Shown here: positions 44,173 through 53,263 of the stretch, one piece after another
How positions within the stretch are numbered: the first letter of the stretch is position 1
Layout of the letters: each line of letters opens with the position of its first letter
Source of the DNA: Candidatus Rokuibacteriota bacterium
GTDB lineage: Bacteria; Methylomirabilota; Methylomirabilia; Rokubacteriales; CSP1-6
Direction of reading: 5' to 3'
Length of the DNA stretch: 64,000 nt
NCBI GenBank assembly: GCA_003220615.1
Contig: QHTB01000155.1
Location: 1-64,000 of the forward strand
Program-made: the position numbers and the translations under genes
The notes under the pieces: generated by a model
Database searches by the model: none
Seen by the model: only the letters and a program-made list of their open reading frames with translations
What the model was told of the DNA's origin: nothing

Positions 44173-45102
44173 TCAGGCGATCGGCCGGGCACGCCGCGCG
44201 CGCCCACCCTCGAGCAGCGGGGCCAGCGATTGACGCTCGGCGAAGAGCCCGCGCAGCGGGTCGCCCCGCTGGCGGAGCCGTTCCCGGACGTTGTGGAAGT
44301 GAAAATCCTCCGGGTACACGCTGCGCTCGAGCTCGCTCCATTCGAGCGGCGTCGCCACCGGCGCGCCCGGATACTCGCGCACGGCGTAGGGGCTCACCAG
44401 GGTCGCGCCCCGCCGGTTGCGCAGCACGTCGATCAAGATCTTCCCACGACGGCGCGCGCGACGCATGTCGAATGTGAAGAGCGATGGCTCACGCTGGCGC
44501 GCCATCCGGGTGATCGTCGACGCGGCCGTCAGGGTCTGCTCGAACGAGTAGACGGGATCGAGGGGCACGATCACGTGCACGCCGGCGCCGCCCGACGTCT
44601 TCACCCAGCTCCGGATCTTGAAACCGGCGAGCAGGCTGCGGACCAGCAACGCCGCGTTGCGCACCTCGCGGAACGCGATCTCGGTCGGATCGAGATCGAA
44701 CAGCATGAGGTCGGGGCGATCGACCGCGTCGACGAGACAGGCCCATGGATGGAACGACGTGTAGCCGAGGTTCACGAGATAGGCGAGGGCCGCGCGCTCA
44801 CTGCCGATGACGTACTCGGCGTAGCCGAGCGCGGCCTGGTCGCTGCGCACGCGCCGGGTCGGGATCCACTGGGGCAGACCGGGCGGCGCCGTCTTCTGGT
44901 ACACGCATTCGCCGGCGACGCCGTCGGGGCAGCGGAGCAGGCTGAGCGGCCGCTGGGCGAGGAACGGCAGCACCAGCTCGGCGAGCTTGAGGTAGTAGTC
45001 GATGAGGTCGCCCTTGCTGATGTTGGCCTCGGGCCACAGGAGCGTCTCGGTGTTGGCGAAGAGGATGCGCCGCTCGTCGACCTCGCCGACGCGCGTGCTC
45101 AT
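44173..45102 (-). CDS. ligD: Stand-alone LigD-type DNA polymerase (primase-polymerase) domain
   Basis: A 309-residue polymerase of the LigD PolDom (AEP primase-polymerase) family. The fold is visible from LFANTETLLWPEANISKGDL near residue 14, through HPWACLVDAVDRPDLMLFDLDPTE near 120 with the two metal-binding Asp of D-L-D, and KTSGGAGVHVIVPL near 168 with the catalytic His. The C-terminal ATLVSPYAVREYPGAPVATPL is also typical. It lacks the ligase and phosphoesterase domains of full LigD, as in stand-alone versions. Such enzymes work with Ku in non-homologous end joining; no Ku gene is in the window. The start ATG is well supported. Confidence 0.9.
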   Translation of the reverse strand: MSTRVGEVDERRILFANTETLLWPEANISKGDLIDYYLKLAELVLPFLAQRPLSLLRCPDGVAGECVYQKTAPPGLPQWIPTRRVRSDQAALGYAEYVIGSERAALAYLVNLGYTSFHPWACLVDAVDRPDLMLFDLDPTEIAFREVRNAALLVRSLLAGFKIRSWVKTSGGAGVHVIVPLDPVYSFEQTLTAASTITRMARQREPSLFTFDMRRARRRGKILIDVLRNRRGATLVSPYAVREYPGAPVATPLEWSELERSVYPEDFHFHNVRERLRQRGDPLRGLFAERQSLAPLLEGGRARRARPIA

Positions 45103-45147
45103 CGGAACGCCCGTGGTCCGGACGCCGCCGCGGTGGCCGGTCGCACG

Positions 45148-45450
45148 TCAGGCCGCGCGCAAGCGGCGCGGCGTCTCACGGAGATGCTCCACCGTCGCCG
45201 CCATGCCGCCGAGCGCTGCGATCGTCCCGGCCACCGTCGCGCCCGCGCGCGCGAGACTCGCCGTGAGTCGCAGGAGCCGCAGCACGGGCAGCTGGGAGAG
45301 CACGAGGCCGGCCACGAAGGCGCCGCCGAGCACGAGCCCGAGTGTCCGCCCGCGCCGGGTCACGCGTTGCTCCAACTGATCGAGCTGCGCCTCGATGTGA
45401 CGACGGGTGAGCGCTATGTCAGCCTGGATTTCAGCTGGGCGGCGAGCCAT
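45148..45450 (-). CDS. DUF3618-like membrane protein
   Basis: A 100-residue protein. The N-terminal MARRPAEIQADIALTRRHIE is the signature of DUF3618 proteins (x-E-I-x-x-D-I-x-x-T-R), followed by a coiled helix and one hydrophobic segment (LGLVLGGAFVAGLVLSQLP). These proteins are usually found with YqjD-like and phage-holin-type proteins, as here. GAGGAGA is a good ribosome site before ATG at 45450. It overlaps the end of the holin-type gene by 37 bases. Confidence 0.75.
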   Translation of the reverse strand: MARRPAEIQADIALTRRHIEAQLDQLEQRVTRRGRTLGLVLGGAFVAGLVLSQLPVLRLLRLTASLARAGATVAGTIAALGGMAATVEHLRETPRRLRAA

Positions 45451-45809
45451 CGCCACGTCTCCTCGATCGAGTGAATGGTTCCGTGCGGCCATGTGAGGTT
45501 TCGTACGCGCATCACCGACCACGCGATGAGCGCGAGAGAGAGCAGCGCCACGCCGCCGCCGGCGATGACGAGGTGCTGCCAGCCCGCGCCGAAGAGCGGC
45601 GCGAAGGCGGCGGCCACGAGCACCACCAGCGCGGCCACGAACGCGATCGCCGCCGTCACCGCCACCGCGATGGCGATGGCGAGCTGGGTGATGACCGCGC
45701 GCGCCTCGGCAAGTCCGAGCTCGAGCTCGAGGCGCGCCAGGCGCGAGAGGGAACTGCCGAGACCATCGGCCTCGATCGGGACTTCACGCAGGCGGCGCAC
45801 GGTGGCCAT
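45414..45809 (-). CDS. Holin superfamily III-type (YqjE-like) membrane protein
   Basis: A 131-residue protein with two hydrophobic helices (about 45-70 and 80-100) after a basic/acidic helical region (LSRLARLELELGLAEARAVI). This is the pattern of the Phage_holin_3_6/YqjE family, which in bacteria is not phage-related but associates with YqjD and DUF3618 proteins. ATG start. With the neighbours it forms a small envelope-stress group. Function unknown. Confidence 0.75.
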   Translation of the reverse strand: MATVRRLREVPIEADGLGSSLSRLARLELELGLAEARAVITQLAIAIAVAVTAAIAFVAALVVLVAAAFAPLFGAGWQHLVIAGGGVALLSLALIAWSVMRVRNLTWPHGTIHSIEETWRWLAAQLKSRLT

Positions 45810-45863
45810 CGAAGGTCGCAGGGAGCAAGATGACTGCCAAGACAGGCTGCCGCGTTGCGTTGT

Positions 45864-48800
45864 TCAACCAAAATCGTGAGATGGAATGGTGTACTCCGGG
45901 GCGGGCAGGGCGTGCACCCGTTGGGCTCGGACGGAGACGACCCCGTCCTGGATTTGTAAGATTCCCTCTACGAGTAAAAATGGCTCGGCCACCAGCGTGA
46001 GGCGATGGCGCGCGAAGAGCTGCGGCGTCACGATCACGTTGGCGATTCCGGTCTCATCTTCCAGCGACAAAAACACGAATCCCTTCGCGGTGCCCGGACG
46101 TTGTCGCACGATCACGCTGCCGGCCACCCGCACCCGTCGTCCGTCCGTGCCGTTCGCGAGGTGGGCCGCGGCGACGACGCCGTCTCGAGCCAGCGCCGCG
46201 CGGCGAAGCCGCATGGGATGGGGCCCCAGCGTCAGCCCGGTGCCGGCGTAGTCGGCGGCCAGCCGCTCGGCCAGCGTCATGTCGGTGATCGGCTGCGGAG
46301 TCTCTGCGTTCGGCTGCGACATCTCGGTAGAGTTGTGCGGCTCGATAGAGTCGTGCCGCCGCGGCCAAACGTGACGGTCATCGACGCCGGTGAACAGCGG
46401 GCCGGCCACCGGAACGGCGGCGCGCCACAGATTGCCTCGCCGGGTGCCGCCGAGCGCGTTGAAGGCGCCGACGGCGGCGAGCGCCGTCAGCTCATCGCGA
46501 TCGAGGCCGGCGCGCGTGGCGACGTCGGTGAGCGAGCGGAACGGCCGGTCGGCGCGCGCGGCCACGATGGCCCGCCCCGCGCGCTCGCGCAGGCCTTTCA
46601 CATAGCGCAAGCCGATGCGGACTGATTGAAATGGGTGCGGGCCCCCGGGCTTCGCCACGCCCGCACCCCCTCGGAACCACCCGCGGGGTCGTTCGCTCGC
46701 GTGATCAGAGTCGCGGTCAACCGTTTCGACGGTGCAGAGCCAGTCGGAGCGCGTGACGTCGACGGGCAGGAAATGCTGACCACGGCGTTGGCCTTCCTTC
46801 ACGATCGTGGACGCGTGGTAGAAGCCCATCGGCTGGTTGTTGAGGAGCGCGGCGTAGAACGCCGCCGCGTGGTGGACTTTGAGATAGGCGCTGGCGTAGG
46901 CGAGCAGCGCGAAGCTCGAGCTGTGCGACTCGGGAAACCCGTAGAGCGCGAACGACGTGATCGAGTGCACGATCTGCTCGGCGGCCTCGCCGGTGATCCC
47001 CTGGCGGGCCATCCCCTCGCGCAGCTTCACCTCGACCTCGTGCATGCGCTGCTCGCTACGTTTGAAGCCGAAGGCGCGGCGAAGCTCCTCGGCCTCGGTG
47101 CCGGTGAAGCCGGCCGCCGCCATCGCCATGCGCAAGAGCTGCTCCTGGAACAGCGGCACGCCCAGCGTGCGGCGCAGGATCGGCTCCAGGCTGGGATGCG
47201 GATACGTCACCGGCTCGCGGCCGCGCCGCCGGCGGATGTAGGGATGCACCATGTCGCCGACGATCGGCCCCGGGCGGATGATGGCGATCTGCACGACGAG
47301 GTCGTAGAAGCGCTCGGGATGGATGCGGGGCAGCGTCGCCATCTGCGCGCGACTCTCCACCTGGAAGACGCCGATGGTCTCCGCGCGCTGGAGCATCGCG
47401 TAGACCTCGCGGTCGTCGGGCGGCAGCTGGGCGAGGTCCACCTCTCCGCCCCGCTCGCTCACCATCGTGATCGCCTCCTGGAGCACCGACATCATGCGCA
47501 GCCCGAGCAGGTCGATCTTGATCATGCCGAGCGCGGCGCAGTCGTCCTTGTCCCACTGGATGACGACCCGGCCGGGCATCGTCGCCGGCTCCAGCGGCAC
47601 CACGTCGTCGAGGCGGCCGGCGGCGATCACCATGCCGCCCGAGTGCTGGCCGAGGTGCCGCGGGAGATCTTGAAGCCGCGTCCACAGCGCGGCGAACACG
47701 CGCATGCGCGGGTGCCGCGGATCGCAGCCCGCCTCGGCCAGGTGCCTGGTGAGCAGATCGCTCGGATCCTGATAGCCCCACGCGGGCGCGAGCTGGGACA
47801 ACCGCTCCTGCAGCTCGGGTGGGAGTCCGAGGACCTTGGCCACCTCGCGGGCGGCGCTGCGGCCGCGATAGGTGATCACGTTGGCCGTCATCCCGGCCCC
47901 CAGCCGGCCGTAGCGCTCATAGACGTACTGGATCACCCGCTCGCGGCGGTCACCGCTCGGCAGGTCGAGGTCGATGTCGGGCCACTCGCCCCGCGCCTCG
48001 GAGAGAAAGCGCTCGAAGAGAAGCTCCATCTTCACAGGGTCCACGGCGGTGATGCCGAGCGCGTAGCACACCGCACTGTTGGCGGCTGAGCCGCGCCCTT
48101 GCACGAGCACATCGTTCGCACCACAGAACTCGATGATGTCGTGCACGATCAGGAAGTAACCGGCCAGGTCCAGGCGGCCGATGATCTCGAGCTCGTGGGC
48201 GACCTGACGTCGCGCGCGCTCCGCCAGCTCCCCCTGGCCGTAGCGGGTGCGCACGCCGTGCCCGGTGAGCTCGCGCAAGTGCTCGAGCGCGGACTGACCC
48301 GGCGGCAGGGGAAAATCGGGAAAGCGGTAGCCGAGGTCCTTCATGGTGAACTGCAGGCGGAGGGCGAGCTCGTCCGTCGTCGCCACGGCATCGGGCAGGT
48401 CGGCGAACGCGCGCGCCATGGCCGCGGGTGAGCGGAGGCCGCGCTCGGCATTGACGCTCAGTCGCCGACCGGCGTGGTCGAGATCGGTCTTCTCGCGCAG
48501 GCAGGTGAAGACGTCGGCCACGGCGCGGCCACCGGGTTTCGCGTAGAGCGGTTGATTGGTGGCGACGAGCCTGACGCGCGCGGCGCGCGCGAGGCGGACG
48601 AGCCGCTCGAGCGTCCGCTCGCCGTCACGATCGAGATGGCGCTGGACCTCGACGAAGCACCCATCGCGGCCGAACAGACGAACGAGCGTGATCAGTCGCT
48701 CGAGGGCGTCGTCGTAACGCCCGGCGCTGACCAGCCGCGCCAGCGGACCGTTCGCGCCGCCGGTGAGACAGACGAGGCCGTCGGTATGTCGCTCGAGGTC

Positions 48801-49124
48801 GGCCAGCGCGAGAGCCGCCTGGCCTTTGGGCGCCGCGAGCTTCATTCGGGTCAGCAGCCGGGACAGATTGCGGTATCCCGTGCGGTCTTCCACCAGTAAG
48901 GGCAGCCGCGAGCCGTCCTCGAGCGTCACCTCGCTGCCGATGATCGGCGTGAGCCCGGCCGCCGTGGCCGCCCGGTGAAAGCGTGGCGCGCCATAGAGGC
49001 CGTCGCGATCGACGAGCGCCAGCGCGCCCATGCCGAGTCGCGCGGCCTCGGTCACGAGCGTCTCGGGGAGGTCGGCGCCTTCGAGAAACGAGAACGCGGA
49101 CTGCGCGTGCAATTCGACGAACAT
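45864..49124 (-). CDS. dnaE2: Error-prone DNA polymerase III alpha subunit DnaE2/ImuC with in-frame repeat insertion
   Basis: A 1086-residue C-family DNA polymerase. The PHP domain starts at FVELHAQSAFSFLEGADLPE; the catalytic Asp pair is in RGEWPDIDLDLPSGDRRER near residue 383 with further palm and finger motifs (LPRHLGQHSGGMVIA; QWDKDDCAALGMIKIDLLGLRM). The C-terminal OB domain is near 970-1060. Between SDWLCTVE and VRIGLRYVKGL, where relatives have a short loop, about 30 residues rich in Gly, Pro and Arg are inserted (46622-46725). That stretch is a copy of the dispersed family B palindrome carried in frame without any stop. The gene is last in an imuA-imuB-dnaE2 cassette for damage-tolerant synthesis. 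Confidence 0.9.
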   Translation of the reverse strand: MFVELHAQSAFSFLEGADLPETLVTEAARLGMGALALVDRDGLYGAPRFHRAATAAGLTPIIGSEVTLEDGSRLPLLVEDRTGYRNLSRLLTRMKLAAPKGQAALALADLERHTDGLVCLTGGANGPLARLVSAGRYDDALERLITLVRLFGRDGCFVEVQRHLDRDGERTLERLVRLARAARVRLVATNQPLYAKPGGRAVADVFTCLREKTDLDHAGRRLSVNAERGLRSPAAMARAFADLPDAVATTDELALRLQFTMKDLGYRFPDFPLPPGQSALEHLRELTGHGVRTRYGQGELAERARRQVAHELEIIGRLDLAGYFLIVHDIIEFCGANDVLVQGRGSAANSAVCYALGITAVDPVKMELLFERFLSEARGEWPDIDLDLPSGDRRERVIQYVYERYGRLGAGMTANVITYRGRSAAREVAKVLGLPPELQERLSQLAPAWGYQDPSDLLTRHLAEAGCDPRHPRMRVFAALWTRLQDLPRHLGQHSGGMVIAAGRLDDVVPLEPATMPGRVVIQWDKDDCAALGMIKIDLLGLRMMSVLQEAITMVSERGGEVDLAQLPPDDREVYAMLQRAETIGVFQVESRAQMATLPRIHPERFYDLVVQIAIIRPGPIVGDMVHPYIRRRRGREPVTYPHPSLEPILRRTLGVPLFQEQLLRMAMAAAGFTGTEAEELRRAFGFKRSEQRMHEVEVKLREGMARQGITGEAAEQIVHSITSFALYGFPESHSSSFALLAYASAYLKVHHAAAFYAALLNNQPMGFYHASTIVKEGQRRGQHFLPVDVTRSDWLCTVETVDRDSDHASERPRGWFRGGAGVAKPGGPHPFQSVRIGLRYVKGLRERAGRAIVAARADRPFRSLTDVATRAGLDRDELTALAAVGAFNALGGTRRGNLWRAAVPVAGPLFTGVDDRHVWPRRHDSIEPHNSTEMSQPNAETPQPITDMTLAERLAADYAGTGLTLGPHPMRLRRAALARDGVVAAAHLANGTDGRRVRVAGSVIVRQRPGTAKGFVFLSLEDETGIANVIVTPQLFARHRLTLVAEPFLLVEGILQIQDGVVSVRAQRVHALPAPEYTIPSHDFG
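46628..46718. repeat. Family B palindromic element inside dnaE2
   Basis: About 90 bases: hairpin arms GGGTGCGGGC and GCCCGCACCC around CCCGGGCTTCGCCAC, then ACCACCCGCGGGG, GTCGTTCGCTCGCG and GATCAGAG. The same order occurs at 49151-49250 and, split, at 62107-62360. Here it is read through as protein in the dnaE2 frame on the minus strand. Confidence 0.85.
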
Positions 49125-49150
49125 CGGTCTCAGCTCACATCGCTATTTTT

Positions 49151-49250
49151 GAATTGGGCACGGGCGCCCGGGCTTCGCCCGCCGGTGCCCCGCCGCGATC
49201 ACCCGCGGTAATCATTCGTCTGCGCGATCTGAGTTGTGACTGTGCGGGAC
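49151..49250. repeat. Family B palindromic element between imuB and dnaE2
   Basis: Hairpin GGGCACGGGC / GCCGGTGCCC with CCCGGGCTTCGCC loop, followed by GATCACCCGCGGTAATCATT, GCGCGATCTGAG and GCGGGAC. It occupies most of the 229-base gap between imuB and dnaE2 on the minus strand. It shares the ordered blocks of the copy inside dnaE2. Confidence 0.85.
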
Positions 49251-49353
49251 GCAGTCCTGCCCGGACGGAACGGGTCGGCGGATGTCGCCACCCCACCCGC
49301 TCACTTCGGATCGATGCGTCACGAACTTCATCGGATGCATGCAAGTCCGGGCG

Positions 49354-50832
49354 TCAGTCATAGACGCCGTCGAGGAGCCAGTGGTTCGTCACGTGGTCGT
49401 GGGCGAGGCGACAGAGCGTGCCATCGTCGAGCAACAGATCCCACTCGTCACGCGCCCAGCCTCGCGTGTCCCACCACTCGCCGGAGATGCGCCACGGCCC
49501 GGCGCACGTCACGACCCTCGCCGCCGTGGCGCCGCGAGTGACGCGCGCCGGACGCTCGTCGGCGATCGCCACGGTCACCACGGGAGGCGGGCGCAAGCGC
49601 CGGAGCGCCAGAGGTCGTTCGGTCGTCGCGTCGGCGTCGTTGACCACGCTGTCCGGTGGTGAGAAAGGGTCGAGCGTGATCGCGTCGGGCCGGTGAGAAT
49701 CATCCACCGCGGGCGAGCCGACGTTGTCGGGCCCCACGAGACGCACGAGCCGAGCGAGCAGGGCGGCCAGGTCGCGCTCGGCCATGGCCGGCGGCTGCCA
49801 CAATCCGCCCTGGCCCGGTCGCGCCACCACCGGCCGCACGCTGAGCGCCACGTCGATCACCGCCGCCGGCGGCGGCCGGCGCTCGAGGTCGAGACGGAGC
49901 AGGGCCAGCATCAAATCCACGTCGCGCGTGGGATGGGCCAGCGCCACCGTGCGCTCGTGATGCGCTCCCGAGACGAGACCTAGTCGGACGTCGATCACGT
50001 CCGCGGCGAGATGGACAGCGCTCAGGCGCGCGGCCAGACGCGCCAGCACCACTTCGAGCACGGCGCCGAGCGCGAGGAGATCGTGCACCTCCCAGTCGAG
50101 GCCTTGCGCCTCCTCCCAGAGCGGCGGCGGCGTCCACGGGTGGAACGGCGCGGAATCGACACCGCACGCGAGGTGGTGAGCACGGAGTCCATCGGGGCCG
50201 AGGCGCGTGGCCAGGGCGTCGCGCGGCAACGCCGCCAGAGCACCGAGGTCGGCGATGCCCCAGCGCCGAAGCGTGGTGACCACGGCCTCGGGCAGATCGA
50301 GGCGATCGAGTGGAGCCGGAGCGAGCGACGCTGCGTCGGCGCCGGCCGGCACGATGGTCACGCGCACGTCGCCGTACGACGCGACGCGGGCGGCCGTGCG
50401 GCCATCGGCGATTCCCACGCGCGCCTCGAGCCCTACGTCGCGAGCCAGACGCACCAGCCGCTCGCCCACCGCTCGGTCGTCGCCGACGAGGCGCCCGAGG
50501 CCGTGAATCTCCACGTAGGCGAGGCCGGGCCCGGCGTCCTCGACGCGCGGCGAGACGCCGAGCGCCGCGGTGAGCAAGGCGTGCTGGGCCGACGCCAGGC
50601 GCGCCTCGACGAACGGGCGGCGAACGAGCTCCGGGCACAGAGCGCGGGCGTGAGCCTCCGTCATGCCCGCGGCGACGCTCCGCTCGCGAGCCGCGGCGTT
50701 CGCCTCGACCACTCGCGTGGCCGGCGGCGTTCCCTGCACCACCACGAGTGGACGCTCGGCGAGCGTCGGCTCGCAGCGCACGATGGCGGCCGCCGCGAAC
50801 CAGGGCACACGCACGCAGGCCAGGCGACTCAC
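49354..50832 (-). CDS. imuB: ImuB, Y-family polymerase-like protein
   Basis: A 492-residue Y-family protein of the ImuB group. The N-terminal ACVRVPWFAAAAIVRCEP lacks the catalytic Asp that active Y-family enzymes carry in the D-x-D/N-x-F position, as usual for ImuB, which is an adaptor. Further family segments are YVEIHGLGRLVGDDRA near 125, VGIADGRTAARVAS near 160, RWGIADLGALAALPRD near 205 and a long C-terminal region ending DGTLCRLAHDHVTNHWLLDGVYD-like (the conserved ImuB tail). It tethers DnaE2 to the clamp. GTG at 50832 overlaps the imuA stop by four bases. Confidence 0.88.
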   Translation of the reverse strand: MSRLACVRVPWFAAAAIVRCEPTLAERPLVVVQGTPPATRVVEANAAARERSVAAGMTEAHARALCPELVRRPFVEARLASAQHALLTAALGVSPRVEDAGPGLAYVEIHGLGRLVGDDRAVGERLVRLARDVGLEARVGIADGRTAARVASYGDVRVTIVPAGADAASLAPAPLDRLDLPEAVVTTLRRWGIADLGALAALPRDALATRLGPDGLRAHHLACGVDSAPFHPWTPPPLWEEAQGLDWEVHDLLALGAVLEVVLARLAARLSAVHLAADVIDVRLGLVSGAHHERTVALAHPTRDVDLMLALLRLDLERRPPPAAVIDVALSVRPVVARPGQGGLWQPPAMAERDLAALLARLVRLVGPDNVGSPAVDDSHRPDAITLDPFSPPDSVVNDADATTERPLALRRLRPPPVVTVAIADERPARVTRGATAARVVTCAGPWRISGEWWDTRGWARDEWDLLLDDGTLCRLAHDHVTNHWLLDGVYD

Positions 50833-51356
50833 GCACACCACCAGTGCTCGCCCGCCGCCGGCGCGTGACCGCGTAAGACCTCCACGTCCGTCGCCACGCG
50901 CGCCAGACGCGTCGGTCGTGGGTCGCCGCTCCATTCCAGAGCGCGGCGCGCGGTGCGAACGGCCAGCGTCGCGCCGGCACCGGCGATGCGTCGGGCGGTC
51001 AGGATCACGAGCGTGGTGCCGGCACGCTGCACCGCCATCCGCCATCGAAATGCCGCCGCGAGCGACAGGCGCGGCGGCGACTCGCCGAGATCGACGGCGA
51101 CGAGCGCCAGTCCCCGGCAGCGTACGAGGAGATCGACGGCGCGGAGCGCGGTATCGCGGCGACTTCCGGTGCGCACCCAGAGCAGACGCCGGAGATCGAC
51201 GCCGGCGCGCACCGCCGACGACGGATCGAACGCGCCGTCGGCATCGACCAGCGCGACGAAGCCGCCACGCCGTGTGACGTCGGTGAGCCACGCCGTGAGT
51301 AGACTCGTGCGTCCCGACGAGAGTCTTCCCACGATCTCGATCACCTCTCCACGCAT
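50829..51356 (-). CDS. imuA: ImuA-like RecA-fold protein
   Basis: A 175-residue P-loop protein of the ImuA/RecA-like type. A nucleotide-binding loop is seen in EIVGRLSSGRTSLLTA near residue 6 (G-x4-G-R-T/S instead of the canonical G-K-T/S), followed by FVALVDADGAFDP near 32 and LALVAVDLGESPP near 83, the Walker B equivalent. Length and position directly before imuB and dnaE2 fit ImuA, the third mutasome part. The Lys to Arg change in the P-loop may mean weak or no ATP use. No SOS box of a familiar type is visible upstream. Confidence 0.78.
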   Translation of the reverse strand: MRGEVIEIVGRLSSGRTSLLTAWLTDVTRRGGFVALVDADGAFDPSSAVRAGVDLRRLLWVRTGSRRDTALRAVDLLVRCRGLALVAVDLGESPPRLSLAAAFRWRMAVQRAGTTLVILTARRIAGAGATLAVRTARRALEWSGDPRPTRLARVATDVEVLRGHAPAAGEHWWCA

Positions 51357-51570
51357 CGTCCCTTACTGCTTATCACATGACGAGTTGATCGCAAGGCCCG
51401 AGATGTAGTGCTTCAAGGCGCTCGTATCCCCGACATGTCGTGATTTCTGGCCCTTCATGAGTCACCGGCGTTGCACCCCGACGCGCCGCGTGTAATCCAC
51501 GTTGCACGATTCACCAGTGGCCTCGGGCTTGCACCCCAATTGGACAAAACGAACGGAACGTACTCAGCGA

Positions 51571-52650
51571 ATGGCAAAGCAAATCGGATTCGCAGTCGTG
51601 GGACTCGGAACGGTCGCCCGCACCTCGGTGCTTCCGGCCTTCGCAGCCATCGGTGGGAATTCTCGGCTCGTGGCCGTCGTTTCCGGAGATCGCACCAAGG
51701 CCCAGATCGTCGCTCGAGAGTTCAAGGCGGCCGCGTATCACTACGACGAGCTCCGTCAGAGTCTGCAACGCGAGGATGTGAACGCCGTCTACATAGCGCT
51801 GCCCAACTCGTTGCACTGTGACTATGCGGTCGAGGCGGCGCGCGCCGGTGTGCACGTCCTGTGCGAGCCGCCCATGGCGATCACCGCCGACGAATGCCGG
51901 CGCATGATCCGGACGTGCCAGACCAATCGCGTCAAGCTCATGATCGCCTACCGACTGCACGTGCGCCCGGCGGTGGTGCGCGCGCTCGGCCTCGTCCGGG
52001 CCGGCCACGTGGGCATCCCCAAGACGTTCAGCGCCGACTTCACGACGCGCATCGAGGATCCCGAGAACACCCGCCTGCAGCGCCGGCTCGGCGGTGGCAC
52101 GGTGTACCACCTCGGTGTCGAGTGCATCCACGCCGCGCGCAGCGTGCTGGGAGCGGAGCCGGCGCAGGTCATGGCGATGACGGCGCGCACGAGTCGGCGC
52201 TACGGCGGTGACGTCGACGAGAGCGCGGTCGCCCTCATCCGCTTCCCCGACGAGCGTCTCGCCCACTTCCACTCGAGCTTCGGCGAGGAGCCACGCTCGG
52301 CGTTCACGATCTTCGGCGAGGAGGGCTCGATTCACGTGCTCAACGCGTTCACGCCGACGCTGCCGAGCCACCTGGTGACGGTCAAGCGCGGCGAGCGGCA
52401 AGAACAGACGTTCGAGCCGACCGACGAATACGCCGCGGTCCTGGCCTACTTCGCCGACGCCATCCGTGAAGATCGCCAGCCCGAGCCGTCGGGCATCGAA
52501 GGGCTGCAGGACACGCGCCTCATCGAGGCGATCTATCGGTCCTCGCGCGATGGCCGGCCGGTCACACTGCCGCGGCTCGCCCGCGTCGAGCCCTCTCCGG
52601 TGGACAACGACGTCCGGCGCGCGTCGATCGAAGGCCGCCAGGCCGGCTGA
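51571..52650 (+). CDS. Gfo/Idh/MocA family NAD(P)-dependent oxidoreductase
   Basis: A 359-residue oxidoreductase related to glucose-fructose oxidoreductase. Rossmann motif: GFAVVGLGTVARTSVLPAF near residue 6. The family motif, normally E-K-P, is here E-P-P (VHVLCEPPMAITADECRRM near 94), so the usual catalytic Lys is replaced by Pro. The stretch LGGGTVYHLGVECIHAAR near 173 holds the expected His. The loss of Lys may mean altered catalysis or a binding role. It is a distant paralogue of the enzyme at 4434-5468. It stands alone, divergent from imuA with a 214-base gap. The ATG at 51571 was preferred over upstream starts because the family begins here. Confidence 0.85.
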   Translation: MAKQIGFAVVGLGTVARTSVLPAFAAIGGNSRLVAVVSGDRTKAQIVAREFKAAAYHYDELRQSLQREDVNAVYIALPNSLHCDYAVEAARAGVHVLCEPPMAITADECRRMIRTCQTNRVKLMIAYRLHVRPAVVRALGLVRAGHVGIPKTFSADFTTRIEDPENTRLQRRLGGGTVYHLGVECIHAARSVLGAEPAQVMAMTARTSRRYGGDVDESAVALIRFPDERLAHFHSSFGEEPRSAFTIFGEEGSIHVLNAFTPTLPSHLVTVKRGERQEQTFEPTDEYAAVLAYFADAIREDRQPEPSGIEGLQDTRLIEAIYRSSRDGRPVTLPRLARVEPSPVDNDVRRASIEGRQAG

Positions 52651-52729
52651 GCCTCGGGCCCGGCCTCGGCGGCAGGTGCGGTGGTGGACCGAGGCGGATC
52701 GATTTCAATGCTCCAGAGGAGGGCATCGC

Positions 52730-53242
52730 ATGAAGAGTTGGAAGAACGCACTGGCTCTGGCCTTCGCGGGCGTTCTCGTCTCCACCGTCGCGTTCGCGCA
52801 GGCGACGACGCCGAGTGGTGACCAGAAGGCTCCCGCCGACAGTGACACGACGAAGAGCGGCGCTGCCGACATGGACAAGGCCGACAAGTCGGGCGCGATG
52901 AAGTCGGGCGCGTCCGACACGATGATGAAGTCCGGGAAAGCCGCGCATGGCGGCAACCGCGATCAGGTCCGCGCCGCTCAGCAGGCACTCAAGGACAAGG
53001 GTCACGATCCGGGCATGGTGGACGGCGTCATGGGCCCCAAGACCCAGGCCGCGCTCAAGGATTTCCAGAAGTCTCAGGGCATCCAGGACACCGGCCGCCT
53101 CGACGCCGAGACGATGGCGAAGCTCGGTATCGAAGGACGGAGCGGCGCCGGCGGTCCGTCGAGCCCGTCGGCCTCGCCGAGTACGAGCGGTTCGCCGTCC
53201 GACTCGAGCGCCAAGCCGTCGGATTCCGGCGCGAAGAAGTAA
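52730..53242 (+). CDS. Secreted peptidoglycan-binding-domain protein
   Basis: A 170-residue exported protein. Signal peptide MKSWKNALALAFAGVLVSTV is followed by AFAQ (signal peptidase I site near residue 23). A low-complexity Ser/Lys/Asp linker follows, with KSGA repeats at 40-70. A PG_binding_1 domain occupies residues 73-126 (NRDQVRAAQQALKDKGHDPG, VDGVMGPKTQAALKDFQKSQ). The end is a Ser/Pro-rich tail that may be an attachment region. AGAGGAGGG is a strong ribosome site. A strong terminator follows the stop. Confidence 0.85.
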   Translation: MKSWKNALALAFAGVLVSTVAFAQATTPSGDQKAPADSDTTKSGAADMDKADKSGAMKSGASDTMMKSGKAAHGGNRDQVRAAQQALKDKGHDPGMVDGVMGPKTQAALKDFQKSQGIQDTGRLDAETMAKLGIEGRSGAGGPSSPSASPSTSGSPSDSSAKPSDSGAKK

Positions 53243-53263
53243 CGGGGCCGCAACGCGAGGAAG

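Noticed and set aside
45414..45809. Holin-type protein taken as a sign of a prophage
   Set aside because: No other phage gene is present, and this family is common in chromosomes next to YqjD/DUF3618-type genes.
51357..51570. A LexA or SOS box upstream of imuA
   Set aside because: No CTGT-N8-ACAG-type or GAAC-N4-GTTC-type palindrome was found by eye, so I do not list one.
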